From Parapedobacter luteus (lineage in GTDB: Bacteria > Bacteroidota > Bacteroidia > Sphingobacteriales > Sphingobacteriaceae): 64,000 bases of DNA. Position numbers and translations under genes: made by a program. The notes under the pieces were generated by a model. The model worked only from the letters and a program-made list of their open reading frames with translations, had not been told where the DNA came from and made no database searches. How positions within the stretch are numbered: position 1 is the stretch's first letter; every line of letters begins with the position of its first letter. The stretch is taken from NCBI RefSeq assembly GCF_900168055.1, contig NZ_FUYS01000007.1, positions 124,001 to 188,000 on the forward strand. The letters are read 5' to 3'. Shown here in pieces: positions 1 to 10,600 of the stretch.

Positions 1-2
1 TA

Positions 3-638
3 TATTATTTGCTGGAGAGGAAAGGTGAGAATCGGTATAAGACACTGCCGATTTATGGCGAAAAGGTGCTGACAGGTACGTTTAGCAACCGGATGGGAAA
101 GAAAGTCCCTGACACGCTATTTCACCATATTAAGCCGTTTTCGTTGGTGAACCAGCAGGGCGAACCTATTCACGTATTGGCCAACGATTCTACATTGGCA
201 GTCGTCAACTTTTTTTACAGCCGTTGTACGTCGTTTTGCGAACAGATGAACAACGAGATGAATCGGGTCGCCGAGCGGTTTATCAATAACGAGTTGATCA
301 ATTTCTATACCATCACCGTGGATACGCTGTACGACACACCCGAAGTGTTGCGGGAGTACGCAGCGGCATACCGACCGGAGACAAAGAAATGGCATTTCCT
401 TACATCCGGGGATGATAATGTCTTCGATATTGCACAACAGGGGTTTCTGGTGGATGCCGTGCAGGACACGACCAAGTCTGTCCATTTCATCCACAGTGCG
501 TCGTTGGTTCTGGTTGATTCCGAACGGCGTATTCGGGGCTACTATGATGCGACTCAGAAAAAGGAAGTGGATCGGTTGATAGACGAGATCAAACTGTTGC
601 TGGTAGAAGAGATTCGCGAAAAAAGTCCGTTTAAGTGA
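3..638 (+). CDS. SCO1/SenC-family copper chaperone, 5' end outside window
   Basis: Thioredoxin-fold SCO protein, a family that delivers copper to, or reduces, the CuA site of cytochrome c oxidase in the periplasm. The frame is open from base 3, so the N-terminus, normally a membrane anchor, lies outside the window. Counting from the TTG at base 9, the copper and redox motif CTSFC is at residues 73-77 and the conserved distal histidine is H162 (IHSAS). The C-terminal region LVLVDSERRIRGYYD is typical of the family. The DUF420 gene starts 37 bases downstream on the same strand, a pairing that fits respiratory oxidase assembly. Family assignment is firm; the true start cannot be seen. Confidence 0.9.
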   Translation, partial: YYLLERKGENRYKTLPIYGEKVLTGTFSNRMGKKVPDTLFHHIKPFSLVNQQGEPIHVLANDSTLAVVNFFYSRCTSFCEQMNNEMNRVAERFINNELINFYTITVDTLYDTPEVLREYAAAYRPETKKWHFLTSGDDNVFDIAQQGFLVDAVQDTTKSVHFIHSASLVLVDSERRIRGYYDATQKKEVDRLIDEIKLLLVEEIREKSPFK

Positions 639-675
639 TTTAGGTTTACGCTTTTAGATTTACGATTTTGTAGTT

Positions 676-1212
676 ATGGAACAGGCGCTTGAAAAAAGAT
701 ATAATAAATGGATAGTTGTTTTATCAGTGGCTATCCCGGTGGTTGTAGCCATCCTGTTTGGTGTCAATTTACGTGATTTGGGCTATGACGTAAAGCCGCT
801 CACATTCCTGCCGCCCATTTATGCGACAATTAATGGCGTGACAGCGGTATTGCTCGTGTGGGCCGTCGCTGCCATCCGCCGGGGCAACCGCAGATTGCAC
901 GAAACCTTGGTAAGAATTTGCATTGGATGCTCGGTGGCATTTTTGGTCATGTATGTGGCTTACCACATGACGGCTGAGTCTACGCCATATGGCGGGCAAG
1001 GCACTATTCGCTATGTGTATTTTTTTATCTTGATTACCCATATTTTATTATCCATCATTATCATTCCTTTTGTGCTGGTTACCTATGTCCGGGGCCTTTC
1101 CGGTAATTTTGCGAAGCACCGCAAATTGGCAAAGGTTACATTCCCCCTCTGGCTGTATGTAGCGGTGACCGGCGTGGTGGTCTACCTGATGATATCGCCC
1201 TATTACGGATGA
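676..1212 (+). CDS. DUF420 membrane protein, oxidase-associated
   Basis: Integral membrane protein of 178 residues with about five hydrophobic segments (near 13-30, 43-66, 83-97, 112-136 and 154-174). It fits the DUF420 (CtaM-like) family, found beside cytochrome oxidase genes and implicated in haem-copper oxidase maturation. Conserved histidines in RLHETLV, AYHMTAE and THILLS could bind metal or haem; that is inference from the family. The ATG at 676 is clear and follows the SCO gene closely, so the two are probably co-transcribed and serve respiratory-chain assembly. Exact biochemical role is unknown. Confidence 0.85.
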   Translation: MEQALEKRYNKWIVVLSVAIPVVVAILFGVNLRDLGYDVKPLTFLPPIYATINGVTAVLLVWAVAAIRRGNRRLHETLVRICIGCSVAFLVMYVAYHMTAESTPYGGQGTIRYVYFFILITHILLSIIIIPFVLVTYVRGLSGNFAKHRKLAKVTFPLWLYVAVTGVVVYLMISPYYG

Positions 1213-1348
1213 TTGAACGTCCGCGTTTCAGCAACAGGGCAAGTTTCCGATTGAAGACATCACGAAGGCTCAGATCTAACATTTGCCGGGCACCCGTCTC
1301 CATATACCTGCATAAAACCATAGCAATAATTCCGTATCTTTGCCAACA

Positions 1349-1804
1349 ATGGAACGTATTTGGATATATCAGGCCGATCGGCAAATATTGGAGCGCGAAA
1401 AAGCTTATATATTGGAGAAACTGGAGGCATTCACCTCACAATGGAAGGCCCACGGCAAAGCATTGGCCGCTCATGCCGAAATCCGGCATGATTGGTTTGT
1501 CATTATCATGGTTGATGACACGGTAGCGCCGCCAACCGGCTGTTCAATTGACAAATCCGTACACCTCCTTAAAGAAATCGAACAGGAAATCGGAATCAGC
1601 CTCTTTGATCGCATGCGGGTGGCATACCGTCACCCAGATGGTATCAAGGTAGTGCCGCGCGCCGAGTTTGAGCGTCTTATTGCCACCGGTGAGGTGACGG
1701 ATGATACGCCGGTATTCAATAATCTTGTGGCCTCCTATCCAGACTTAGCAGACAAATGGGAAGTTCCGTTGCGCGAAAGCTGGCATGCGAAGGTGTTTTT
1801 TTAG
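1349..1804 (+). CDS. Small conserved Bacteroidota protein of unknown function
   Basis: A soluble protein of 151 residues beginning MERIWIYQADR. I recognise it as a family often labelled ABC transporter ATPase in databases, but no Walker A, Walker B or signature motif is visible, so the label should not be used. Distinctive segments are the HGKALAAHAEI region, GCSIDKSVH and FNNLVASYPDL near the C-terminus. The ATG at 1349 is preferred over the in-frame ATG at 1340 because the family starts near MERIW. It follows the DUF420 gene by 136 bases and converges on mtgA. Function unknown. Confidence 0.75.
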   Translation: MERIWIYQADRQILEREKAYILEKLEAFTSQWKAHGKALAAHAEIRHDWFVIIMVDDTVAPPTGCSIDKSVHLLKEIEQEIGISLFDRMRVAYRHPDGIKVVPRAEFERLIATGEVTDDTPVFNNLVASYPDLADKWEVPLRESWHAKVFF

Positions 1805-1824
1805 TGACAGGTGGTTGATCGGTG

Positions 1825-2559
1825 TCAGGGTATCTGGCTGTAACTCATATAGCGGACGATGGCGTTCGCTTTTCTATTGATGTATGCGGTAGGCTTTGCG
1901 GGCGACCAGCGTCTTGGGTTAGGCAATACCGCTACCAGGAGTGCAGCCTGTCGTTTGGTCAGGCTATGGGCTGATTTGCCGTAATAATGTTGCGTAGCGG
2001 CTTCGGCGCCATACAGGCCGTCTCCCGTTTCAATGACATTGAGGTAGACTTCAAGGATGCGCTTTTTACTCCAAAACAACTCTATCAAAATTGTGAAATA
2101 CGTTTCGAATCCTTTACGTATCCAGGACCGTCTGGGCCAGAGGAACACATTCTTGGCCGTCTGTTGGCTGATGGTGCTCCCGCCGCGGAGTGTGCGACCG
2201 TCTTGATTGCGTCGATAAGCCTCGGCAATGGCTTTGCGGTCGAAACCCCAGTGTTCCATGAAGCGCGCATCTTCACCTGAAATCGTGGCTCGCTTTAAGT
2301 TGTCGGAGAGATCTTCATAGCGTACCCATTGCTTCGTGATTTTCCAGTCCTTGCCGTCACTTTTTCGTTCAAAGCCCCGCTGTACCATTAACCAGGTAAT
2401 GGGCGGGTTGATAAAGCGCAATAGCAGCACCCAACTGATGGTAATGGCAAAGAAGTAGACGATTACCCGCAATGTCCAACGGAGGTATACATTCCGGATA
2501 GCAGGTATGAGCCGGGTTTTCCTTTTCGTTTTTTTGCGGCGTTTTTGTTTGGCTGCCAT
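1825..2559 (-). CDS. mtgA: Monofunctional peptidoglycan glycosyltransferase (GT51)
   Basis: Polymerises lipid II into glycan strands at the outer face of the inner membrane without a transpeptidase domain. The 244-residue product from the ATG at 2559 has a very basic cytoplasmic start (MAAKQKRRKKTKRK), one membrane segment at about 28-49, then the GT51 domain. Family motifs are present: catalytic E96 in GEDARFMEHWGFD, RGGSTISQQ, KNVFLWP, and KKRILEVYLNVIETG. The in-frame ATG at 2628 would add a 23-residue extension that runs to 18 bases from the mutS start, so 2559 is preferred. Divergent from mutS. Length suits the family and all key motifs are intact. Confidence 0.93.
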   Translation of the reverse strand: MAAKQKRRKKTKRKTRLIPAIRNVYLRWTLRVIVYFFAITISWVLLLRFINPPITWLMVQRGFERKSDGKDWKITKQWVRYEDLSDNLKRATISGEDARFMEHWGFDRKAIAEAYRRNQDGRTLRGGSTISQQTAKNVFLWPRRSWIRKGFETYFTILIELFWSKKRILEVYLNVIETGDGLYGAEAATQHYYGKSAHSLTKRQAALLVAVLPNPRRWSPAKPTAYINRKANAIVRYMSYSQIP

Positions 2560-2590
2560 AGTTTCGTAACGCGAATATACAAATAGAAAC

Positions 2591-2621
2591 TTGTCAAATC
2601 CCTGCAATAATCCTATTTTTA
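2591..2621 (+). promoter_or_regulatory. Predicted mutS promoter
   Basis: TTG at 2591-2593, a 20-base spacer, then TATTTTTA at 2614-2621. This matches the Bacteroidota housekeeping form (TTTG, 19-21 bases, TAnnTTTG) with one mismatch in the -7 box. Transcription would start near 2628, about 18 bases before the mutS start codon. Prediction from sequence only. Confidence 0.5.
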
Positions 2622-2645
2622 CGCCCACGCAAAAAATAACCTACG

Positions 2646-5255
2646 TTGGCAAAAGCAGCAAAGAAAGAGACTCCACTGATGCAGCAATACAACAGCATCA
2701 AGGTGAAATATCCTGGCGCGTTATTGCTGTTTCGTGTGGGCGATTTTTATGAAACGTTCGGCGAAGATGCGGTCAAAGCTGCAGGCATCCTGGGTATTGT
2801 GCTGACCAAACGGGGCAATGGCAGTGAAGCGGAGACGGCCTTGGCGGGTTTCCCTCATCATTCGCTGGAAACATACCTGCCCAAGTTGGTCCGGGCCGGG
2901 CAACGGGTGGCCATATGCGATCAGTTGGAGGATCCCAAGACGACCAAGACCATCGTAAAACGGGGAGTGACCGAACTGGTGACGCCGGGTGTGTCGTACA
3001 ATGACAACATTCTTCAGCAAAAAGCAAACAACTACCTCGCCTCCGTTTTTTTTGATAAAAATGCAATAGGTATAGCTTTTCTCGATATTTCCACGGGCGA
3101 GTTTTTAGTGGCCCAAGGCAATGCTGCATATATCGATAAGTTGTTGCAAGGGTTTAAGCCAACAGAAGTCATTATGGGCAAGCGCCAATACAAAACATTT
3201 GTAGAGACGTTTGGAAGTAATTTTTATACCTATGCGCTTGATGAATGGCCGTACAGCGGCGATTATGCTCAGGAAACCTTGCTTAAACATTTTGAAGTAA
3301 AATCGCTAAAGGGCTTTGGCATTGATAGGCTGTCATCGGCTGTCATGGCGGCGGGCGTGGCGCTGCATTACCTCAATGAAACCGAGCATCGCAATCTCCA
3401 GCATATCTCCAACATTTCACGCATTGAGGAAGACCGTTACATGTGGCTCGACCGCTTTACCGTCCGGAATCTGGAATTGGTGGGATCGGCCAATGAGCAT
3501 GCCATAACACTTGTCGACGTGTTGGATCAAACTTCGTCACCGATGGGCGCGCGGTTGCTCAAGCGCTGGATGGTCATGCCACTAAAAGAGCGGGTGGCCA
3601 TTGTCGAACGGCTTGATGTCGTTGATTACTTATACCACCACCGGGAGCTTCGGGAAGAGTTGGTGCGCGAAATCAAGCAAATCGGTGATTTGGAGCGGCT
3701 GATTAGTAAAATCGGGCTTCAGAAAGCCAATCCACGTGAGGTTGTTCAGCTCAGACGGGCCTTGCAGGCAATCGAAAAGCTGCAAACATTGACAGGCAGC
3801 ACAGATGTGGAAGCACTGCGTATCATCGGTGAGCAGCTGGATCCGTGCATACCCATCAGTGAACGCATTGCCACACACCTCAATCCGGAGCCACCGGTGG
3901 CGGTAAACAAAGGTAATGTTATCGCAGCCGGTGTCGATGAAGAGCTGGACAAATTGCGTAAGGTGGCTTACGGTGGTAAGGATTATTTACTGGAGATTCA
4001 GAAGCGGGAGTCTGATGCGACGGGCATCCCGTCGTTGAAGATTGCTTTTAACAACGTGTTTGGGTACTATCTTGAAGTGACCAATGCACATAAAGATAAG
4101 GTTCCGAGCGAGTGGGTACGTAAGCAGACGTTGGTCAATGCCGAACGTTACATTACCGAGGAGCTCAAGGAATATGAAGAGCAGATACTGGGCGCTGAAG
4201 AAAAAATCCAAGCCTTGGAAACCCGGCTTTACGCCGAATTGGTCGCTGCCGTTGCCGGGTATATTAAGCCTATCCAGCACAACGCGCATTTGGTGGCGCA
4301 ACTGGATGTGCTGGTCAATTTTGCGGTGATTTCTGAAAAGAATCACTATGTGAAGCCCGAGGTGAATGATGGAACGGCCATTGACATCAAAGGCGGGCGC
4401 CACCCGGTTATTGAGCACAATTTACCGATAGGCGAAGATTACATCACCAATGATGTTTTTTTAGACACCGAAACCCAGCAAATCATCATTATTACCGGGC
4501 CGAATATGGCTGGTAAGTCCGCGTTGCTGCGTCAGACGGGCCTGATTGTGCTCATGGCCCAGATGGGCTGTTTCGTGCCGGCAACGGAAGCCCGCATCGG
4601 GCTGATCGATAAGATATTTACCCGTGTGGGTGCATCAGACAACCTCTCGTCCGGTGAATCGACGTTTATGGTGGAAATGAACGAGACCGCCAGCATCATG
4701 AACAATCTTTCCGAGCGAAGCCTCATCCTCCTCGATGAAATTGGGCGCGGCACCAGTACCTATGACGGGATATCCATCGCCTGGGCAATCGCGGAGTTTC
4801 TGCATAATCATCCTACCACGAGGGCAAAAACGTTGTTTGCAACCCATTATCATGAATTAAACGAGCTGGCAGCTTCCTTCCCCCGGATTAAGAACTATAA
4901 TGTTTCCGTAAAGGAAGTGAACAATAAGGTTATTTTCTTGCGCAAATTGGTGCCTGGAGGAAGCGAGCATAGCTTTGGCCTGCATGTTGCCAAACTGGCC
5001 GGGATGCCACCCAAGTTGCTGCAACGGGCCAACGAGATCCTCAAACGGTTGGAACAAGAGCGCACAGGAGGAGAGCGTATTAAGGACAGCATCAAAAAAA
5101 TCCAAAAGCAGGCGTACCAATTGCAAATGTTTTCTATCGATGATCCCATCCTGGTAAAAATCCGCGATATGCTCAATAATCTAGATGTCAATACCCTCAC
5201 GCCCGTCGAGGCGCTGATGAAACTGGATGAGATTCAGCGATTGTTGAAGAATTGA
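2646..5255 (+). CDS. mutS: DNA mismatch repair ATPase MutS
   Basis: Recognises mismatches and small loops in DNA and recruits MutL. The product has 869 residues, normal for MutS1. The mismatch-binding domain carries the Phe-x-Glu wedge in [11 protein letters not shown] (residues 31-41). The connector, core and clamp domains follow. The ATPase has Walker A GPNMAGKS at 618-625, Walker B and signature [16 protein letters not shown] near 692-707, and the [10 protein letters not shown] switch. The start is a TTG giving [15 protein letters not shown]; no in-frame ATG precedes the conserved LMQQY block, so TTG is likely real. Transcribed alone, divergent from mtgA. A weak AT-rich hairpin (5268-5283) follows the stop. 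Confidence 0.98.
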   Translation: MAKAAKKETPLMQQYNSIKVKYPGALLLFRVGDFYETFGEDAVKAAGILGIVLTKRGNGSEAETALAGFPHHSLETYLPKLVRAGQRVAICDQLEDPKTTKTIVKRGVTELVTPGVSYNDNILQQKANNYLASVFFDKNAIGIAFLDISTGEFLVAQGNAAYIDKLLQGFKPTEVIMGKRQYKTFVETFGSNFYTYALDEWPYSGDYAQETLLKHFEVKSLKGFGIDRLSSAVMAAGVALHYLNETEHRNLQHISNISRIEEDRYMWLDRFTVRNLELVGSANEHAITLVDVLDQTSSPMGARLLKRWMVMPLKERVAIVERLDVVDYLYHHRELREELVREIKQIGDLERLISKIGLQKANPREVVQLRRALQAIEKLQTLTGSTDVEALRIIGEQLDPCIPISERIATHLNPEPPVAVNKGNVIAAGVDEELDKLRKVAYGGKDYLLEIQKRESDATGIPSLKIAFNNVFGYYLEVTNAHKDKVPSEWVRKQTLVNAERYITEELKEYEEQILGAEEKIQALETRLYAELVAAVAGYIKPIQHNAHLVAQLDVLVNFAVISEKNHYVKPEVNDGTAIDIKGGRHPVIEHNLPIGEDYITNDVFLDTETQQIIIITGPNMAGKSALLRQTGLIVLMAQMGCFVPATEARIGLIDKIFTRVGASDNLSSGESTFMVEMNETASIMNNLSERSLILLDEIGRGTSTYDGISIAWAIAEFLHNHPTTRAKTLFATHYHELNELAASFPRIKNYNVSVKEVNNKVIFLRKLVPGGSEHSFGLHVAKLAGMPPKLLQRANEILKRLEQERTGGERIKDSIKKIQKQAYQLQMFSIDDPILVKIRDMLNNLDVNTLTPVEALMKLDEIQRLLKN

Positions 5256-5390
5256 GGTTTTATTTGTGATATTTGTTAATATCTTGCTGCTTTTTTTGAA
5301 AAAAGTAAAAAAAAACGACGTTTTTTGAAAAAATGCAGTAATTTAGCGGCGAACAGACACACTTTAAACACCTGATCTTGATTTTTCATT

Positions 5391-5996
5391 ATGTATTCAG
5401 ATTCGGTTTCCTATTCAGATGAAGCACTATTTGAGCTTATCCAACATCGGGATGACCAAAATGCCTTCGCGGAGCTCTACAACCGGTATTGGGAATGCCT
5501 GTTGGATAGTGCCTTCCAACGTTTAAAATCTGTAGAAGCCGCCGAAGAGGTGGTACAAGAAGTTTTTGTTAATCTTTATATCCGGCGAAAAACGATTCGT
5601 TTGGAATCTTCTTTAGCGGCCTATTTGAAAACAGCGTTGAAATATAAAGTATTTAATTTATATCGTGCTGAACAGATTCATCATAAATATATGTCATCGG
5701 TGGTAAGTCAGGTAGTTACTGATTATCAAAGTCCGTATGAAAACCTTCAGAACAAGGAATTGAGTGAGCGAATTGAAACAGCCACAATGCTAATGCCTGA
5801 TAAGTGTAGGGAAGTATTTTACCTAAGTCGATACGAATACCTTACACAACAGGATATTGCCTCCCGTTTAGGTATCACGTTAAGCACCGTAAAGAAGCAT
5901 CTCACTAAGGCGCTTCGCATCCTACGGTCTGAATTATACAGCTACCGGCATGACGTATTCTTCGCTATGCTGTTTATCCAGTTCTGTAACCTATAA
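5391..5996 (+). CDS. ECF sigma factor (sigma-70 family, Bacteroidetes SusCD type)
   Basis: An RNA polymerase sigma factor of 201 residues made of region 2 (FAELYNRYWECLLDSAFQRL and VVQEVFVNLY, roughly 20-70) and region 4 (LTQQDIASRLGITLSTVKKHL, roughly 155-175). There is no extracytoplasmic domain, as expected for the group that pairs with FecR-type anti-sigma factors and SusC receptors. The FecR gene follows after 168 bases and the SusCD pair after that. By analogy with Fec-type trans-envelope signalling, ligand-loaded SusC should release this factor to transcribe the susCD genes; that wiring is inference from gene order. Confidence 0.9.
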   Translation: MYSDSVSYSDEALFELIQHRDDQNAFAELYNRYWECLLDSAFQRLKSVEAAEEVVQEVFVNLYIRRKTIRLESSLAAYLKTALKYKVFNLYRAEQIHHKYMSSVVSQVVTDYQSPYENLQNKELSERIETATMLMPDKCREVFYLSRYEYLTQQDIASRLGITLSTVKKHLTKALRILRSELYSYRHDVFFAMLFIQFCNL

Positions 5997-6030
5997 CCCA
6001 ATCAGTTTTGCAAGAATATTGATCTTCAGT

Positions 6031-6054
6031 GATTAAGCAGGCATCTGCTTGATC
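6031..6054 (+). other. Hairpin between sigma factor and fecR
   Basis: GATTAAGCAG, loop GCAT, CTGCTTGATC: a ten-pair stem with one T-G wobble, 35 bases after the sigma-factor stop. No U-run follows, so it is not a standard intrinsic terminator. It could attenuate or stabilise the transcript between the sigma and anti-sigma genes. Function not shown. Confidence 0.35.
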
Positions 6055-6164
6055 ATTGCAGACCTTTTGAGCGGCAGTCCATCATGGCAGGTTAAATTTC
6101 TTTTAACACGAGTAGCACCTTTGCTTCGCTAATGTGACTATAAGATTAACGATGTATGTAGACA

Positions 6165-7403
6165 ATGAAAGAACGTCAGGAGCGTATCGTAGAGCTTATT
6201 ACGAAATTCAGGAACGGAACAGCCTTACCCGAGGAAATTGACGAGTTGGAAGCTTGGTATGCATCTTTTGATAGTGCAGATACATACAGTGCCGGATTGG
6301 GTGAAGCAGAGCGGAAGAAATTGAAAGATAAGAGTTTTCATAGGACATTAGCACGGATAAATCGTGAGCTTGGTCACCAAACCGGGGCATCGCATGACCG
6401 GAAAATTAGTTTGAAAACAGTAATCATTGTCGTGTTACTGCTGATAACGGTCGCTGGCGGCTATCATACCTGGCAAACGTTCACCCCAGTAGGCGATGAT
6501 AAGCAGGTAGTCGTTGACGCAATGCCAGGGGGAAATAAAGCTACACTAATGCTTAGCGATGGTACCGAGATTTACTTGGATAGCGTAAGCAGTGGTTACT
6601 TGGCAGTCGAAAATGGTATGCGGATTACAAAATCAGAAGACGGACAGATTTTGTATGAATTTCAGGAGTCGCATGAGGCGAGGCATGCCGAGCAACCTGT
6701 CGTCCAAAAGGTGGTTTACAATACCATTACTACTCCGCCGGGAGGGCAGTATACCATCGTATTGCCGGATGGGACGAGAGTTTGGATGAATGCCTCCTCC
6801 ACGCTCCGGTACCCCACTCGTTTTTCTGGTGGTGTCAGGGAAGTGGAACTTGATGGAGAAGCCTACTTCTCGGTAACTAGTAAACATACGAAATCCTCCC
6901 AAAAGATACCTTTTGTTGTAATAACGCCCGATTATAATGTGGAAGTTACAGGAACGGAATTTAACGTCAATGCGTATCCGGATGAAGCCTCCGTAAGCAC
7001 CACCCTGGTCTCTGGCAGTGTAGACATCGTGGTCAAGCAAGGGAGCGAATCGTTCGCCGCAGAGCGGACAACATTGGAGCCGCATCAACAGGCGACCCTT
7101 CGAGGTAGCCGTGTAAATATCGAGCAGGTGGATGTAATGACCGCCACGGGCTGGAAAGACGGTTTTTTCTACTTTGATAATACCGATTTATACACGTTAG
7201 TCCGGCAGCTTTCCCGTTGGTACAATGTAGAAGTAAAGTATGCGCGGGGAATAAAAAATGATGTGTTTTTCGGGAAAATTCCGCGTAAATACACACTTGC
7301 CGAGGCGTTGAAAGTACTTGAATTGGGGGATGTACGCTTCAGGATTGTGGAATACCCCGTGCCATCAACGGACGAGCGAAAGCTATTGATTTTGGAGCCA
7401 TAA
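6165..7403 (+). CDS. FecR-family anti-sigma factor
   Basis: Single-pass inner-membrane regulator of 412 residues. The first 80 residues are cytoplasmic and should bind the upstream ECF sigma factor; a membrane segment follows at about 84-100. The periplasmic part has the FecR domain, roughly 180-290, with YNTITTPPGGQYTIVLPDG, VWMNASSTLRYP and TGTEFNVNAYPDE, then a C-terminal DUF4974 domain (FYFDNTDLYTLVRQLSRWYNVEV, about 330-400) that contacts the signalling domain of the receptor. Its place between the sigma factor and SusC fits a three-part surface-signalling switch. Intact, with no unusual features. Confidence 0.93.
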   Translation: MKERQERIVELITKFRNGTALPEEIDELEAWYASFDSADTYSAGLGEAERKKLKDKSFHRTLARINRELGHQTGASHDRKISLKTVIIVVLLLITVAGGYHTWQTFTPVGDDKQVVVDAMPGGNKATLMLSDGTEIYLDSVSSGYLAVENGMRITKSEDGQILYEFQESHEARHAEQPVVQKVVYNTITTPPGGQYTIVLPDGTRVWMNASSTLRYPTRFSGGVREVELDGEAYFSVTSKHTKSSQKIPFVVITPDYNVEVTGTEFNVNAYPDEASVSTTLVSGSVDIVVKQGSESFAAERTTLEPHQQATLRGSRVNIEQVDVMTATGWKDGFFYFDNTDLYTLVRQLSRWYNVEVKYARGIKNDVFFGKIPRKYTLAEALKVLELGDVRFRIVEYPVPSTDERKLLILEP

Positions 7404-7613
7404 CACGCAGTAATTAGTAAAATAATCAATTAAAAATACAACGTATGAAAAAAGGTATACCCTAAAAAGCACGGAATAGGTAAAGACAAAACGCCGGGGA
7501 TTGGTTCCAAGCGCTCCCCGGCAAAATGTCTGGGGCCTTGTCGTATCCCGATCAGATCGGGATAAGAGAGATTACAAACAACTACTAATCGTTTACCCAA
7601 ACTTTACAAAAGT
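7404..7613 (+). promoter_or_regulatory. Structured leader upstream of susC
   Basis: This 210-base gap holds two inverted repeats. GCCGGGGA (7493-7500) pairs with TCCCCGGC (7515-7522) across a 14-base loop. TCCCGATCAGATCGGGA (7546-7562) is a perfect 8-bp palindrome about one central base. A seven-codon open frame (7445-7465, MKKGIP) precedes them. The first hairpin could be an attenuator or processing site between fecR and susC. The palindrome looks like a protein-binding operator or a second short hairpin. No function is established. Confidence 0.45.
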
Positions 7614-10600
7614 ATGAAAATTACTCCATGTGTTAATGCCGGGTCATATTCTTGGCATGCAGCACTAAAATTATTCTTGGTTGTGAAACTTATCTTGTTG
7701 TTGGTGGTGGTGAGTTTACAAGTTTCTGCCAACGCATTCGCGCAAACTGTTACATTGTCTGTTTCCAATGTCCCGCTTTCCGATGTTTTCACGGCTATCG
7801 AGAAGCAAACCGGTTATCACTTCTTTTGGCGTGGTGCTGAAGTAACGGAGGCGAAAGTCACCGTTGATTTAAAAAACACACCACTGGAAGAAGCGGTTAC
7901 GAAAATATTGGGTAACCTACCCTATTCGTATTCCATTACGAAGGAGTCCATCGTCATACGCCGGAAGCAACCGTTAACGGGCCGTAAATCTGAGAATAGC
8001 GTGAGGGTGTCCTCTCGACAGCAGACCGCCTCTGGCCGGGTGGTCGATCAGGACGGCAATCCAATTGCAGGGGTATCCGTTAAAGTTAAAGGAGGCCAAT
8101 TGGCAACCATTACCAATGAAGACGGAATGTTCAGCTTATCAAATGTGCCAAATGGTGCCACGTTGGAAATCAGTTCGATAGGGTACACACGTGTTGAAGT
8201 AGCCGCTGGGGCAGGCCTTACTATCGAGTTGTCTGATCAAGTTAGTATCCTTGAAGAGGTAGTGGTCATCCCTTATGGTACGGCCACAAGAGCTACATAT
8301 ACGGGTTCTGTTGCGCAGATTGGAAGTGAAGCCATCGAGAAAAGACCGATTACGAACGTTACAAATGCACTGGTTGGGGCTGCCCCTGGCGTGCAGACCA
8401 GTATTGCAGGAGGCTCCCCTGGATCCGAACCCACGGTACGGATTAGAGGTTTCGGATCCATCTCAGCTTCTAATAACCCGCTGTACGTGGTCGATGGCGT
8501 TCCTTATGATGGAACGACAACCAGTCTCAATCCAGATGACATCGAGTCGGTATCCGTGTTAAAAGATGCAGCCACAACGGCGTTATATGGCTCACGGGGA
8601 GCAAACGGCGTCATTATGATTACGACCAAAAAAGGTAAGGCAGGAAGGAATTCGTTATCTTTTAAAGCTACAGCAGGCGTCGTAGAACGTGGTTTGCCAG
8701 AATATGATCGCGTGGATGCGTTTCAATACTATCCAATGATGTGGGAAGTCCAACGAAACACGTTACATTATGGCTCGGGAATTCCATTGGATGTGGCCAA
8801 TAGCATCGCTTCTGGATTGACAACTGAGTATAACGGCAACAATTACTCTGGCGTTCATAGCTTGTTGGGCTATAATCCGTTTAATGTTGCATCAGACGCT
8901 GTTGTGGACCTTAATGGCAATCTAAACCCTAATGCACGGCTGCTGTATGCAGACGACCTTAATTGGTCTGAGCAAGCTGCAACCGGAGGAAAAAGTAGGC
9001 AAAACTACATGTTATCGTATGATGGTGGTAATGAAAAGAGTAACTTCTTTGGTTCATTGGCTTACACCAATGAACAAGGCTATTTGATTAAATCGAAGCT
9101 AGAACGGTTCAATGGTCGCTTAAATGTCGCTACTCAGCCGGTTTCTTGGTTTAATACAGGGTTGAACCTGAGCGGGACATATACGATGACTAAACCGGAA
9201 AACTCTGGAGGAAGTTCATTTATTAATCCTTTTTACATTTCCCGGTTTATCGCGCCGATCTATCCTGTTCATTTGCATGATCCAGTAACAGGAGAATACC
9301 TATTGGATGAAAATGGCAATCGGCAATACGACTTCGGTGACGGGCGTCCATTCAGCAGCGGCAGACATACGATCTTCGAAAACTTAAATGATGATCAATT
9401 GGAGATTCTTGGCGCACTTAATGCGCGTGCCTTTGCGGAGGTATTATTTCACCCGACGTTGAAATTTCGTTCAAACATTGCTTTTGATTTGGACGACCGG
9501 CATCGTCGTACGTATGATAATCCAATATTGGGCGATGGTGCACCATCGGCACGCTCGTATCACAATTTTTATAGAAGGACAAGTTACACGTTCAATAATG
9601 GGTTGGAATACGACAAGCGATTTGGTGACCACCATTTAACCGCACTCGCGCTGCATGAGGTCTACGCTTATAAATATAACACGTTGGCTGGCAGCCGTTC
9701 GGGTATTATTGTCGACGGGATTACCGAACTTCCTAATTTTGCAAACGTATTGGGTGTATCTTCGGTTGAGGACCGCGCCACCATCGAAAGTTTCTTGGGT
9801 AGGGTTGCCTATGATTTTGACCAAAAATATGTGTTGAGTGCAAGTTTGCGGAGAGACGGAAATTCCAGGTTCCACCCTGATTTTCGCTGGGAGACATTCT
9901 GGTCTGTTGGTGGAGCATGGAACATTGAAAAGGAAAGTTTTTTTCAGGTAAGCTGGGTTGATTACTTAAAGCTGCGTGCTTCCTATGGTACGGTGGGCAA
10001 TGATGCAGGTCTGGGCTATTACCCTTATCAGGCGTTGTATACCCTCGGAAGGAATAACGCCGGGGAGCCGGGTTTCGTGCAAGCATCCCTGCCGAATGAC
10101 AGCCTAACGTGGGAGACGGCAAAGAATTTTGATTTAGGGTTGGAGTTCAGCGTGCTAAAAGGACGCTTGAACGGTGCCGTTGAATTCTTCAACAAGGTGA
10201 CCGATGGGTTGATTTTTCCGGTACCGCAGCAGTTGGCCAACGGAGGAACTACAGGCGGTAGTCACAACTTTGAAATCGACATGAATATTGGAAGCTTGTA
10301 CAATCGGGGCGTTGAAGTTCAATTGAATGGTCATATCGTCAAGACCGATAATTTCAATTATACGGCAGCGCTCAATTGGACGTCGTTCAAAAACCAAATT
10401 ACAAAAATGCCCAGTAATCAACCGTTGTTAATATCATCCGGTACCGGCAATACTAATAAAGGGTACAGCGAGGGCCATTCGATCTATGATTTTTACATGC
10501 GTGAGTTCTATGGTGTGGATCCGGAAACGGGAGACGCGCTTTATAAAACAAATATCACAAGCGACAATACGCAAATCATCGGGCAAGACACCGTCACCAA

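Noticed and set aside
1349-1804. Label ABC transporter ATPase for the small protein
   Set aside because: No nucleotide-binding motif is present; the name seems to be a carried-over database label.
7445-7465. Seven-codon leader frame before susC
   Set aside because: Such short frames arise often by chance; no conserved codons for attenuation are visible.
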